From Terriglobia bacterium (lineage in GTDB: Bacteria > Acidobacteriota > Terriglobia > Bryobacterales > Bryobacteraceae): 61,863 nt of DNA. The DNA is taken from NCBI GenBank assembly GCA_020073365.1, contig JAIQFL010000014.1, positions 1 to 61,863 on the forward strand, read 5' to 3'. How positions within the stretch are numbered: the first letter of the stretch is position 1; each line of letters begins with the position of its first letter. The position numbers were made by a program, and so were the translations under genes. The notes beneath the pieces are model-generated. The model ran no database searches, had not been told where the DNA came from, and saw only the letters and a list, made by a program, of their open reading frames with translations. Shown here one piece after another: positions 1-8,638 of the stretch.

Positions 1-165
1 CGGACAAATGCGAACCATCTCGACCGGCTTGCCTTCGGCCTCATTCCATGCGATAAATACAATCACTGCGGTGGCGAAGGCCTCTTCCGGATCACCGCTC
101 CAACAGTAGTCCGGTTGGCCGCCTTCGCTACCTAATGGATCACAAGTCCATCTGGAAGAAAAGCC
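1..165 (-). other. possible partial reading frame at left edge
   Basis: The minus strand is open from just after a TGA at 166-168 to the left edge, about 55 codons. The translation contains a plausible protein-like stretch (PDYCWSGDPEEAF, then a hydrophobic VIVFIAW) but has no ATG and no ribosome binding site, so it may be a fragment, a decayed gene or chance. I do not recognise a family. Between 166 and 302 I see nothing else except a modest AT-rich stretch before the next gene. Confidence 0.2.
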
Positions 166-314
166 TCACCTTCCTCCGCTATCCCACTGCCTTCCGAGAT
201 TGGCCGGTAAACGAGTCACGCCCGTTCCCGGCCATGATTTCATTGATTCCAATACAGGTTAGGCTGAATCCGTAAGATAATTGGATTTTCCCGGTTTATC
301 GTGTGATTGGATAT

Positions 315-1175
315 ATGAGTTCTCTACGACGAACCCTCTCTTCGCGCGCCAATGGGTGTCTCTCCCGTGGCCCCGCCACCGCGGAAGGCAAGCTCCGCTC
401 TTCCCGGAATGCCATAAGCCACGGCTTCCTCTCCGATTGTGTGGTCCTCCCCGGCGAGTCCCGGGAAGGCTTTGAAGACGTCCTCACGCAGCACCTGGAA
501 CGCTTCTGCCCCGTCGATGACGTCGAAGGCGGCATGGTCGAGGAAATGGCCGCTTCCCACTGGCGCATGCGCCGCGCCTGGGCCATCGAGAACGTCCTTC
601 TCGAAGACGAACTGGCCTCCGCACCCGGAGGCGACGATCTGCGCCGCATCGCCGCCGCCTTCCGGAAACTCGCCGCTTCTCCCGAGCTGGCCCTTCTATA
701 TCGATACGAAACGCGCCTCCATCTGACGTATCACCGCGCCCTCCAGAACTTCCTCCTCCTGCGCACCGCCGGCGGTCCGGACCAGCCCGGCCCCGTGGGG
801 CAGGCCCTCGGCCTGCCAACCCAACCGTCCCCCGACCTGCCCACCCAACCGTCCTCCGGCCCCTCTCTCGCTCCTGCAGCCAGCGAACCCGGCCGTATTC
901 CCTCACCACCCGTCCCCGCACCACCATCCTCATCCTCGGAGAACGTCCCCGGCCCGCCCCTTGTCGAAGTCCTCGCCCACCCGTGCACCCCCGAGATACC
1001 AAACGAACCCAGTCCCATTTCCGAACACTCCCCCGTGGCGCGTCCCGAGAGCCTCGCCGGCGGGACCCATTCCCTGCCCATGCCGCCCTCCCTCTGTCGC
1101 TCCGCGGAGCGGCCCACCGCCCTTCCGGTCATGCCACAACCTCTCATCGTTTTTGAGGAGGATAAAGCTGCGTAA
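315..1175 (+). CDS. acidobacterial conserved hypothetical protein with Pro-rich tail
   Basis: Function unknown. The N-terminus (about residues 1-45) has the pattern of a widespread family: SRANGCLSRGPATAEGKLRS followed by RNAISHGF, where related proteins have a Ser/Gly-Pro-x-T-x-E-GK motif and an RNAxxHG motif. Residues ~60-140 are predicted helical and charged. The last half is proline-rich and low complexity, and part of it is encoded by a palindromic repeat at 795-817. The start at 315 is the second ATG in the frame; the ATG at 303 adds only four residues. No partner gene is obvious. The family is common in multiple copies in soil acidobacterial genomes, and the non-coding stretch near 46.6 kb looks like a decayed copy. 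Confidence 0.65.
   Translation: MSSLRRTLSSRANGCLSRGPATAEGKLRSSRNAISHGFLSDCVVLPGESREGFEDVLTQHLERFCPVDDVEGGMVEEMAASHWRMRRAWAIENVLLEDELASAPGGDDLRRIAAAFRKLAASPELALLYRYETRLHLTYHRALQNFLLLRTAGGPDQPGPVGQALGLPTQPSPDLPTQPSSGPSLAPAASEPGRIPSPPVPAPPSSSSENVPGPPLVEVLAHPCTPEIPNEPSPISEHSPVARPESLAGGTHSLPMPPSLCRSAERPTALPVMPQPLIVFEEDKAA
795..817. repeat. GTGGGGCAG-type palindromic repeat inside a CDS
   Basis: GTGGGGCAGGCC, three bases, then GGCCTGCC form a stem-loop. Other copies of the same head occur at 8563, 9776, 34547, 34589 and 43297. Here it is translated as part of the Pro-rich tail. Confidence 0.6.
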
Positions 1176-1235
1176 CGTCGTGGCCGGCCGAATTTGGACC
1201 TGAGCTAAATGGACTCTTACGATACACTCCGAATC

Positions 1236-3626
1236 CTACTCGTTCCGCAAGGCCACGCAGGGATCTACGCGGGCGGCGCGGCGCGCTGGGACATATCCGG
1301 CCAGCGCGGCCACCGCCAACAGGAACAGCGAGGCGCCCGCGAAAACGGCCGGGTCGGTAGCGCTTACACCGTAGAGCATGGAGCGCAGCAGGCGCGTCAG
1401 GGCGAGACCTCCGGCGATGCCGATGGCGACACCGGCGCCGCCCAGCAGCAAGGCCCGGCCGACCACCATGCGCTCGATACGGCCGCGCTCGGCGCCCAAC
1501 GCCATGCGGATCCCCATCTCGTGCGTACGGCGCGTCACCGAGTAAGAGATGACCCCGTAAATGCCGACGGCCGCGAGAACCAGCGCGAGCAACGCGAACG
1601 CGCCCAGGAGCGCGACCGAGAAGCGCCGCGAGCGTGTGGAGGTGGAGAGATTGTCGGCGAGCGCGGCCATCTCCGAGACGGGGAGGTCCTTGTCCAGTTC
1701 ACGCACGGCGGCGCGGGTGGCGGGTGCCAGGCGCAGGGGGTCCCCGGTGGTCCGAACCACCAGCGCCATGGTGGCCCCGGGCGACTGCGTGTATGGAACG
1801 AACGATTCCGCGTCGGGTTCGTCGGCCAGCGAGGTCTGCCGCATATCGGCAATCACGCCGACCACGGTCACCCAGTGGTCCGGTCTTCCGTCGCCATACC
1901 GTTTTCCGACCGCGTCCTGGTTCGGCCAGCACCGCCGCGCCATGGTTTCGTTGACGATTGCGACGGGATGCCCGGGAGGATCGTGCGCGTCGAAGAAACG
2001 GCCCCGCAGCAGGCGAACCTGCATGGCCCCGAGATACTGGGGATCGGCGGTGCGCCCGAACACGATGATTTGCTCACCCGGCCGCGGCGGGGGCGCTCCC
2101 TCGATGGTGACGCTACTGCCGCTTTTGGAATTACTGAACGGCAAATGCGACACCATTCCTGCGGCGGTGACGCCAGGAATACGCTGCAAACGATCCACCA
2201 TCGCTTTGACGAAGTTGGCTCGCTGCACGGGTTCGGCGTAACTTGCGGAGGGCAGCGTGATGTAGCCCCGCAGCACGCCATCGGGATGGAAGCCGGGGTT
2301 CACCGCCTGCAAGCGCACCAGGCTGCGCGCGGTCAGCGTCGCGCCAATGGCCAGCAGCAGGGACAGCGCGACTTCGACGATGGCCAGCGCGGCGCGGAAA
2401 CGGCTGCGGGCAACGCCCTCGCCGCCGGACCTGCCGCCCTCCTTCAGGTTCCCGGCGAGGCTGGCGCGCGCCGCCGCAAGGGCCGGCGCCAGGCCGAACA
2501 GCAGCGTGGTTACGAGCGCCGCGCCGAGCGTGAACAACAGCACCGGCACATCGATCGACGCGCTCTTCTGAAATGGCAGGTACATCGGACCGGCAGCCAG
2601 CGCGCGGACTCCGCCCCACGCCGCCGCGAGCCCCAACGCCCCGGCAATCGACCCAAGCAGCACGCTTTCCGTGAGCAGTTGGCGTATGATGCGCCCGCCG
2701 CCGGCGCCCAGGGCGCTCCGTATGGCGATCTCCCGCTGCCGCGCTCCCGCCCGGGCCAACAACAAATTCGCCACGTTGGCGCACGCAATCAACAGCACCA
2801 GCCCTACCGCCACCGCCAGCATCACCACGCTCGATCGCACGTCACGCACTGCTAAGTCACGAAGTGTCCAGACGTGCGCGCCCCAGTCGTTGGGGTAGTG
2901 GTATTGCTGCACCCAGCCGCGGCACAACTCATCGATATCAGCTTGCGCGCTGCGCACCGAAACGCCGGGCTTGAGGCGCGCGAATACTCCGACCGACGGC
3001 ATCCCCGGGGCGCGTGCCGTGCTTTGGGCGATGGGCGTGTAGACTGCAACATCGCTGCCGTAAAGGTCGAACCCCGGCGGCAGGATTCCCACCACCGTGT
3101 AGGTGTTCCGGTCGAGCACGATCTGCCGGCCGATCACAGCCGGGTCTCCACCCAGCCGCCGCTTCCACAGGCTGTCACTCACCATGGCGACACGCGGCCC
3201 GCCGGGCTGGTCTTCCTCGGGCAGGAACTCGCGCCCCAGCGCCAGGCGGGTGCCCACCATCGCCAGAAATCCGGCGTTCACGCGAAATGTAGCCACGCGC
3301 TCCGGTTCGTCCCCCAAGGTCAGATTCGCGGAAACCGGCGTGAAGGCGGACATCGCCTGGAAGGAGCGGTTCCGGGCCCGCCACCATTCGCCGTAGGTGT
3401 TGTACTCGACGAAAGCGCCGAATATGTTCATGTGCGGGATCTGCGCCCGGATGGTCACCAGGCGGCTGGGATCCCGATAGGGCAGAGGGCGCAGGAGCAC
3501 GGCGTTCACGATGCTGAACATGGCCGTGTTGGCGCCGATTCCCAGGGCCAGAGTGAGGACGGCGGTCGCGGTGACGCCGGGATTTCGGGCCATGGTCCGC
3601 AGGCCGTAGGAGACATCCTCGAACAT
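1236..3626 (-). CDS. ADOP-family ABC transporter permease (MacB/FtsX type)
   Basis: An inner-membrane permease of the acidobacterial duplicated orphan permease family. It has two copies of the periplasmic MacB core domain plus FtsX transmembrane domain, about 796 residues. The first helix follows the family signature TATAVLTLALGIGANTAMFS near residue 20, with LLRPLPY just after. FtsX regions lie near residues 265-395 and in the last ~125 residues (the latter with RRTHEMGIRMALGA). No ATP-binding subunit is adjacent, as is usual for orphan permeases. It lacks the ~80-residue cytosolic prefix domain of the copy at 10411. The ATG at 3626 is chosen because AGAGG lies five bases upstream; the GTG at 3632 would overlap that site. 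The transported substrate cannot be told from sequence. Confidence 0.9.
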   Translation of the reverse strand: MFEDVSYGLRTMARNPGVTATAVLTLALGIGANTAMFSIVNAVLLRPLPYRDPSRLVTIRAQIPHMNIFGAFVEYNTYGEWWRARNRSFQAMSAFTPVSANLTLGDEPERVATFRVNAGFLAMVGTRLALGREFLPEEDQPGGPRVAMVSDSLWKRRLGGDPAVIGRQIVLDRNTYTVVGILPPGFDLYGSDVAVYTPIAQSTARAPGMPSVGVFARLKPGVSVRSAQADIDELCRGWVQQYHYPNDWGAHVWTLRDLAVRDVRSSVVMLAVAVGLVLLIACANVANLLLARAGARQREIAIRSALGAGGGRIIRQLLTESVLLGSIAGALGLAAAWGGVRALAAGPMYLPFQKSASIDVPVLLFTLGAALVTTLLFGLAPALAAARASLAGNLKEGGRSGGEGVARSRFRAALAIVEVALSLLLAIGATLTARSLVRLQAVNPGFHPDGVLRGYITLPSASYAEPVQRANFVKAMVDRLQRIPGVTAAGMVSHLPFSNSKSGSSVTIEGAPPPRPGEQIIVFGRTADPQYLGAMQVRLLRGRFFDAHDPPGHPVAIVNETMARRCWPNQDAVGKRYGDGRPDHWVTVVGVIADMRQTSLADEPDAESFVPYTQSPGATMALVVRTTGDPLRLAPATRAAVRELDKDLPVSEMAALADNLSTSTRSRRFSVALLGAFALLALVLAAVGIYGVISYSVTRRTHEMGIRMALGAERGRIERMVVGRALLLGGAGVAIGIAGGLALTRLLRSMLYGVSATDPAVFAGASLFLLAVAALAGYVPARRAARVDPCVALRNE

Positions 3627-3687
3627 AATCACCTCTGCTTGTTTATTTTAAGGGATTTTCAGATCTGTTGAATGGTTAGGCTCCGGA

Positions 3688-3711
3688 GACAGGCCAAACG
3701 GCCTGTCCCAC
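3688..3711. repeat. palindromic repeat GACAGGCC...GGCCTGTCCCAC
   Basis: A stem-loop in the divergent spacer between the ADOP gene and the sugar kinase. Near-identical copies are at 10344 and 10378, and a variant is at 51331. Confidence 0.7.
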
Positions 3712-3762
3712 CTGGTTCCTGCCTGGCACCTTATATAATGAGGCGAAACGTATCCTTGCGAT

Positions 3763-4797
3763 ATGCCAAAACCTACCGTTACTTTCGGCGAGATCATGCT
3801 GCGGCTGGCGCCGCCGGGTTTCGAGCGATTCTTGCAGAGCCCCCAATTTGTGGCTACTTTCGGGGGCGGGGAGGCCAACGTAGCCGTCGCGCTCGCGTCA
3901 TTCGGCATGCCCTCTTCCTACGTCACGGTCCTGCCCGCGGGAAATCCGCTGGCGGACGCCGCCGCCGGCGAACTGCAGCGGTTCGGCGTGGATACTTCCC
4001 GGATCGTTCGCGGCAAGGGCCGCCTGGGCATCTACTTCCTCGAGGCCGGCGCTAACCAGCGTCCCTCCAAGGTAGTTTACGATCGGGCCGGCAGCGCCAT
4101 CGCTCTCGCCAAGCCGGGCGACATCGATTGGGACCACGTGTTCGACGGCGCGGGATGGTTTCACATCACCGGCATCACGCCCGCGATCAGCGCGGGGGCG
4201 GCCGATCTTTCCCTGGAATCGGTCCGGAGAGCCCGCGAGAAGGGCCTCACCGTTTCGTGCGACCTGAATTACCGCAAGAACCTCTGGAAGTGGGGGAAAC
4301 CTGCCGTGGAGGTGATGCGTGAGCTGATCCCGTACGTCGATATCGCGATCGCCAACGAAGAGGACGTGCAGATGGCGCTCGGAATCCAGGTGGATGTGGA
4401 CGTGCACTCAGGCAAGCTCGACCACAGTCAGTACCAGAAGCTGAGCGACAAAGTGCTGGCCGAGTACCCGAAGCTGCAGGCCATCGCCATCAGCCTGCGC
4501 GAATCCCGGAGCGCGTCGCACAACGGCTGGTCGGCGTGCCTGAACGACCGCCGGGAATTCCTGGTGAGCCGCCATTACGAGATCACGCACATCGTAGACC
4601 GTGTAGGGGGTGGCGACAGTTTTGCGGGCGGCCTGATCTACGGCTGGCAGTCTCTTCCCAGCCACGCGGACGCGCTGGAATTCGCGGTGGCCGCCAGTTG
4701 CCTGAAGCATTCGATTCCCGGCGACTTCAACCGCTCGACCGTGGATGAGGTCAACGCCCTCCTCAAAGGGGGCGGATCGGGGAGAGTTCAGAGGTAG
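3763..4797 (+). CDS. kdgK: PfkB-family sugar kinase, probable 2-dehydro-3-deoxygluconate kinase
   Basis: Predicted to phosphorylate 2-keto-3-deoxygluconate (or the galactonate analogue) with ATP to the 6-phospho compound, the kinase step of Entner-Doudoroff-type acid-sugar catabolism. It is 344 residues, normal for the family. The N-terminal signature [12 protein letters not shown] and the glycine patch [19 protein letters not shown] are typical. The C-terminal PfkB signature [11 protein letters not shown], carrying the catalytic Asp and anion hole, is near residue 283. A TATAAT-like box at 3734-3739 may be its promoter, though I see no good -35. The stop is two bases before the ATG of the dehydratase gene, so the two are very likely co-transcribed. 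The exact substrate is inferred from this neighbour. Confidence 0.88.
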   Translation: MPKPTVTFGEIMLRLAPPGFERFLQSPQFVATFGGGEANVAVALASFGMPSSYVTVLPAGNPLADAAAGELQRFGVDTSRIVRGKGRLGIYFLEAGANQRPSKVVYDRAGSAIALAKPGDIDWDHVFDGAGWFHITGITPAISAGAADLSLESVRRAREKGLTVSCDLNYRKNLWKWGKPAVEVMRELIPYVDIAIANEEDVQMALGIQVDVDVHSGKLDHSQYQKLSDKVLAEYPKLQAIAISLRESRSASHNGWSACLNDRREFLVSRHYEITHIVDRVGGGDSFAGGLIYGWQSLPSHADALEFAVAASCLKHSIPGDFNRSTVDEVNALLKGGGSGRVQR

Positions 4798-4799
4798 TT

Positions 4800-6038
4800 A
4801 TGAATCGAAGATCCTTCTTCCAATCTGTGGCCGCGGCCGGCGCCGCGAGCCTGACTTGTCCGGCGCCGGCCCAGGCGGCTGTCGCCAAGATGAAGATCAC
4901 CAGGGTGCGCGCATATCGCACGGCCAACCCGAATCCTCTGTTCAACCAGAGCGACCTGGTGGTGACGGTGGAGACCGACGGGGGAATCACGGGGATCGGC
5001 GAAGGCGGCTCGAAGGAGATGCTGGAACAGTGCGCCGGACGGCTGATCGGCAAAGATCCCCACTCCATCGAGCGTCTCTGGCAGGACATGTGCCGCGCCT
5101 TCTTTTACCCGCCGGGCCGCGAGAAGATGCACGCGATCGGAGCCCTGGATCTGGCATTGTGGGACATCAAAGGCAAGGTGCACAGCGTGCCGGTCCACGC
5201 GCTGCTGGGCGGCATGGTCCGGAATTACTGCGAGTGCTACAACACCGCTGGGAGCGTCCCCGGAATCCGCCCCGGCATGAGCGTGAAAGAGCGGGCCCAG
5301 GCCACCATCGCGGCGGGCTATCGCGCCTTTCGCTTCGGCGCGGCCGACACCCCCGCGAACACCACCTTCAACACGCACCAGAAGCTCAACCAGATGTATG
5401 AAGAGTGCGTGCAGGTGCGCGAAGGCGTGGGCAAGGACGGCGATTGGTGCATCGATTTCCACCAGCGATTCGATCTCTCGGACGCCATGCGCGGATGCGA
5501 CCTGATCAAGGACCTGGCGCCGTACTTTGTGGAAGACCCCGTCCGCACCGAGGCATTCCAGGAGGACCTGCCGATCCTACGCAGAGCTGCCAAGGTTCCC
5601 ATCGCCGCCGGCGAAGAGTGGGGCAACCGCTGGGACTTCAACAAGCTGCTGGAGAATCACGATATCGACTACCTGCGGGCGACGCTTCCCAACGTGGGCG
5701 GGATCACCGAGATGATGAAGATTCTGGCGATCTGCGAAACGCACTTTGTGGGAATTGTGCCGCACTTCACGGGACCGATCTCGACCGCCGCGCTGGTGAA
5801 TTGTCTGGGCACATTTTCCGGACCGGTGCTGATGGAGTACAACTACGGCGGCCGAACCATCGCGCACATGCCCGTGGGCCTGGACTTCAAGGACGGAAAG
5901 CTGTACGCCAGTGACCGCCCCGGTTTGGGCGTGGAGCTCGACATGAAGCCGTTGACACAGATCGCGGAAATTACGCAGCCCGTGACCAATCGCGCGCAGA
6001 CTTACTTCCGGCCGGATGGCTCGATCACGAACTGGTAG
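4800..6038 (+). CDS. Tat-exported mandelate racemase/enolase-superfamily sugar-acid dehydratase
   Basis: Predicted to dehydrate a sugar acid such as galactonate to its 2-keto-3-deoxy derivative, the substrate of the upstream kinase. The N-terminus reads MNRRSFFQS followed by an Ala-rich hydrophobic stretch ending QAA, a twin-arginine signal. The mature part has the enolase N-terminal cap, then the barrel with IDFHQRF (metal Asp plus acid/base His, as in galactonate dehydratase), VEDPV and AAGEEWG (second and third metal acids), and VPHFTGP (catalytic His). Length of 412 aa is normal plus signal. Family members with this DxH pattern include DgoD and ManD/RspA-like enzymes; I cannot choose between substrates. 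Export is odd beside a cytosolic kinase. Confidence 0.82.
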   Translation: MNRRSFFQSVAAAGAASLTCPAPAQAAVAKMKITRVRAYRTANPNPLFNQSDLVVTVETDGGITGIGEGGSKEMLEQCAGRLIGKDPHSIERLWQDMCRAFFYPPGREKMHAIGALDLALWDIKGKVHSVPVHALLGGMVRNYCECYNTAGSVPGIRPGMSVKERAQATIAAGYRAFRFGAADTPANTTFNTHQKLNQMYEECVQVREGVGKDGDWCIDFHQRFDLSDAMRGCDLIKDLAPYFVEDPVRTEAFQEDLPILRRAAKVPIAAGEEWGNRWDFNKLLENHDIDYLRATLPNVGGITEMMKILAICETHFVGIVPHFTGPISTAALVNCLGTFSGPVLMEYNYGGRTIAHMPVGLDFKDGKLYASDRPGLGVELDMKPLTQIAEITQPVTNRAQTYFRPDGSITNW

Positions 6039-6048
6039 AGGCACTGAA

Positions 6049-6082
6049 GTGGGACAGACGATCGGGTTTTGTCGTCTGTCAG
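6049..6082. repeat. GTGGGACAGACGATCG-type palindromic repeat
   Basis: GTGGGACAGACGA and TCGTCTGTC arms flank CGGGTTTTG. It sits between two convergent genes, so it may act as a bidirectional terminator. The same unit is repeated three times within dnaX (34291-34434) and once each near 13038, 46959 and 54906. Confidence 0.75.
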
Positions 6083-6105
6083 TTGGCCTTAGCCGGCCGG
6101 ACTGC

Positions 6106-7089
6106 CTACTGCGCGTTGCGCGCCTGGGTAGGTCCCGGTTCTGCCGCCGTGCGGATCAGGGCGGCCATTTCGTCCAGCAGTTGGGGCGCTACCGGAAGAG
6201 AAGGATCGCTGTACGATGCGAGCGGATCCTTCTGGCCGGCGGGCACTTCCTTCAAAACGTGATTCATTCCTTCGACCACCACCAGCCTCGCCGAGGGATT
6301 CGCCGCTTTCAAAAGCTTCGCGTCACTGACGGCCACTTGAATGTCGGTGCTGCCTTGCAGGATGAGGGTGGGCATCGTCAGCCTGGCGATTTCGCGCGCC
6401 GGATCATATTTGAACCAGGAAATCAGATACGGCTGGATGCTGGGACGGAACAGGAACTCGAGACCGGCAGGAACAGACTCCGGCGTGTGACCCTCTTCGA
6501 GCGCCTTCACGATGTCTTCGAGTTGTTTCATGTGGTCCGCCGGAATCTTTTGCGCCCTCAGTTGCTTGAGAATGATCTGCCCGCCTGGCTGTCCGGCGCC
6601 GGCAATCGAGACGTAACCGTTGGCAGCCAGCTTGTGGGCGGCGATCATGCCGATGAGGGAACCCTCGCTGTGGCCGGCGACCACCAGGGCGCCAAAGCGG
6701 CTGTCCGTGCGGAGGTACTGGCCCCACCGCACGGCATCGTCCACGTACATGTCGAAGCGAAGGCCCGCTTCCTCCGCTTCCTTGAACGCGCCGGTTTTCA
6801 TTTGGGCGAAGCCGCGCTTATCGTAACGCAGCGACGCGATTCCACGGGCAGCCAAGCCTTCGGCCAGCAATTTCAGGCTGTCGTTCTTACCTTTTATTAC
6901 AAGCGAATTGCCGTCGCGGTCCGTGGGGCCGGAACCGGCGATGATCAGGGCAATCGGATAGGGTGACTTCGCCGCTGGCAGTTCCAGCGTCCCGTAGAGC
7001 ACGCCGGTTCCGGTATCCAGACTCACCGAGTCTGCCGCCAGAAGCGCTCCGGAAAGGAGCAGCGGAAAAAAACAGTTGCCAAGCTTCAT
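6106..7089 (-). CDS. secreted alpha/beta hydrolase
   Basis: A serine hydrolase of unknown substrate, 327 residues. The N-terminus MKLGNCFFPLLLSGALLAAD is a signal peptide, so it acts outside the cytoplasm. The oxyanion region IAGSGPTDRDGNS and the nucleophile elbow GHSEGS identify the fold. The C-terminal GMNHVLKEV supplies the His. The family is close to bacterial BAAT/acyl-CoA-thioesterase-like and dipeptidyl hydrolases. The ATG at 7089 is chosen over the upstream ATG at 7104, which would put extra residues before the signal. It is divergent from the GntR regulator, with only 37 bases between them, and the 7097-7117 palindrome probably controls both. Confidence 0.85.
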   Translation of the reverse strand: MKLGNCFFPLLLSGALLAADSVSLDTGTGVLYGTLELPAAKSPYPIALIIAGSGPTDRDGNSLVIKGKNDSLKLLAEGLAARGIASLRYDKRGFAQMKTGAFKEAEEAGLRFDMYVDDAVRWGQYLRTDSRFGALVVAGHSEGSLIGMIAAHKLAANGYVSIAGAGQPGGQIILKQLRAQKIPADHMKQLEDIVKALEEGHTPESVPAGLEFLFRPSIQPYLISWFKYDPAREIARLTMPTLILQGSTDIQVAVSDAKLLKAANPSARLVVVEGMNHVLKEVPAGQKDPLASYSDPSLPVAPQLLDEMAALIRTAAEPGPTQARNAQ

Positions 7090-7096
7090 GGCCTCA

Positions 7097-7117
7097 TTGT
7101 ACACTGTATATGTACAA
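7097..7117. promoter_or_regulatory. 21-bp perfect inverted repeat, probable GntR/YtrA operator
   Basis: TTGTACA, seven bases, TGTACAA: both arms match perfectly. It fills most of the 37-bp gap between the divergent hydrolase (start 7089) and regulator (start 7127), and its right arm runs into the regulator's ribosome binding site. GntR-family proteins of the YtrA type bind this kind of dyad at their own promoter. Confidence 0.65.
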
Positions 7118-7126
7118 GGTACAAGA

Positions 7127-7513
7127 GTGAAATTGCGAATTGATCTAAAATCGACAATCCCGGTCTACCGCCAGATCGTGGACGGTCTCCGCATCCTGTT
7201 AGTCAACGGTGAGTTGAACGCTGGCGACCAGTTGCCGCCGGTGCGCCGGCTGGCGCTGGACCTGGGGGTCCATTTCAACACCGTGGCCGAATCGTATCGC
7301 ACGCTGGCGGAGGAGGGATGGCTGGACATCGAGCGGCGCAACGGCGCGCGGGTGGTACCCCGCGCCGTGCCGAGCCGGGCCGACCCCCAGACCGAGGAAA
7401 CCTTTCAGCGCCGTCTCAGAGAACTGGTAGCCGAGGTGCAATCCCACGGCTTCCCGCGCGGCCGCATTGCCCGCGAACTACGGCAGCTCGCCGAGAACCT
7501 GGAAAGGAGTTAA
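7127..7513 (+). CDS. GntR-family transcriptional regulator, YtrA subfamily
   Basis: A 128-residue dimeric DNA-binding repressor. The winged helix occupies residues ~10-75: VYRQIVDGLRILLVNGEL, then GDQLPPVRRLALDLGVHFNTV, the usual GntR recognition helix region. The short C-terminal tail, lacking the FadR/HutC effector domain, marks the YtrA type. The start is GTG at 7127, eight bases after an AAGG ribosome site; the in-frame ATG at 7076 would lie inside the hydrolase gene and across the operator. The membrane-protein gene starts four bases after its stop, the standard YtrA-type operon layout. Autoregulation through 7097-7117 is inferred. Confidence 0.87.
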   Translation: MKLRIDLKSTIPVYRQIVDGLRILLVNGELNAGDQLPPVRRLALDLGVHFNTVAESYRTLAEEGWLDIERRNGARVVPRAVPSRADPQTEETFQRRLRELVAEVQSHGFPRGRIARELRQLAENLERS

Positions 7514-7516
7514 CCC

Positions 7517-8548
7517 ATGCCCGTGCCGATTTTCCTGATTGTGCCTGCCCTGCTGTCGATGGCCGGACTGCTCGTGATCATTCCCGCACTGACCCGCCCC
7601 GACCTGTTCTTTGCGGTCACGGTATCCCCCGAATTTCGCCGCACGGCGGACGGCCTGCGGATCCTCCGGAGGTATCGCGCCATCGTGTGGAGTTCGACTC
7701 TGATCGCTATGGCGGTGACACTGGCAAGCGGGATGCCACTAGTTGCCATGCTGATCCTGGCAGCCGGGTACTTGTGGGCGCTGGTCAGCTCCCATGGACG
7801 GGCGCTGGCTTACGCCGCATCCCCCAGCACCGTCCGCGAAGTGGACTTGGGGGCGCCCCGGGAAAGTCTGCCGGGAGGACCCATCGTGGCACTGCTGCCG
7901 GTTGCGTTCCTGGGAGCGCTGGGCGGGTGGGTCGCTGGCCACTTCGACCGCCTGCCAAGCCGCCTTCCCGTCCACTGGGGGTTACACGGGGTGGACGGAT
8001 GGGTCGCCACCACGCCCACCACCGTGTTTGGACTGCTGGCGGTGTACGCATCCACGTGCCTGCTCATGGCCGGTATCGCCTGGGCACTGCTTCACTGGTC
8101 GCGCCGCATCTCGACTTCGGGACCAGGAGCCGCCGGCGAGCGCCAGTTTCGGAGGCGCATGATGCAGTTGCTGATCGCGACCGAGTACTTGCTGGTGGGT
8201 CCACCTGCGCTCACACTTCTGGCTCCTGCCGCCCCCTCCATGGAGATGTGGGTTTTGGTGCTGACGCTGGTGATCGTGGCCTTTGCCTTGACCTTGTTCC
8301 GCGCCGGTCAGGGCGGCGCCCGCGCCACGGTATCCGCGGGAGAGGCGCCGGCGGGAGACCGTACGCCCGACGCCTGCTGGAAGTGGGGCCTGTTCTACGT
8401 GAATCCCGCGGACCCGTCGATCCTGGTGGAAAAGCGGTTCGGCATCGGCTACACCGTGAATCTCGGCAATCGCTGGGCCTGGGTGGTGCTGGTGGCGGTG
8501 CTGGTTCCGGCCGTGTTGGGCATGATCTTTCTGCGGCGAGCGGGGTAG
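7517..8548 (+). CDS. DUF1648/DUF5808-type integral membrane protein
   Basis: A 343-residue inner-membrane protein with about seven predicted helices. A central DUF1648-like motif, RLPSRLPVHWGLHGVDGW, follows the third helix (~residue 155). The C-terminal segment CWKWGLFYVNPADP...GIGYTVNLGNRW is the DUF5808 motif. Related proteins include SdpI-like immunity/signal proteins and membrane partners of YtrA-type regulators, where roles in envelope stress or antibiotic response are suspected. It has a strong ribosome site, AAAGGAG, eight bases before the ATG. It is co-transcribed with the GntR gene. The molecular function is unknown. Confidence 0.8.
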   Translation: MPVPIFLIVPALLSMAGLLVIIPALTRPDLFFAVTVSPEFRRTADGLRILRRYRAIVWSSTLIAMAVTLASGMPLVAMLILAAGYLWALVSSHGRALAYAASPSTVREVDLGAPRESLPGGPIVALLPVAFLGALGGWVAGHFDRLPSRLPVHWGLHGVDGWVATTPTTVFGLLAVYASTCLLMAGIAWALLHWSRRISTSGPGAAGERQFRRRMMQLLIATEYLLVGPPALTLLAPAAPSMEMWVLVLTLVIVAFALTLFRAGQGGARATVSAGEAPAGDRTPDACWKWGLFYVNPADPSILVEKRFGIGYTVNLGNRWAWVVLVAVLVPAVLGMIFLRRAG

Positions 8549-8562
8549 GGCGGGGGTGCTTA

Positions 8563-8600
8563 GGTGGGGCAAGCGGTGCCGGCTGCCCAGTCGCCTTTCA
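8563..8600. repeat. GTGGGGCA-type palindromic repeat, degenerate
   Basis: GTGGGGCAAGCGGTGCCGGCTGCCCAG followed by a GCC-rich tail. It lies between the ends of two convergent genes and belongs to the dispersed family. Confidence 0.5.
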
Positions 8601-8638
8601 GCCGGCCCTGGAACCGCCTGCCCCCGCCAACGCTCTGC

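Noticed and set aside
1209..2855. 548-codon plus-strand frame
   Set aside because: It is the antisense shadow of the ADOP gene at 1236-3626; composition is Arg/Gln/His-rich and matches no family, while the minus frame has full ADOP motifs.
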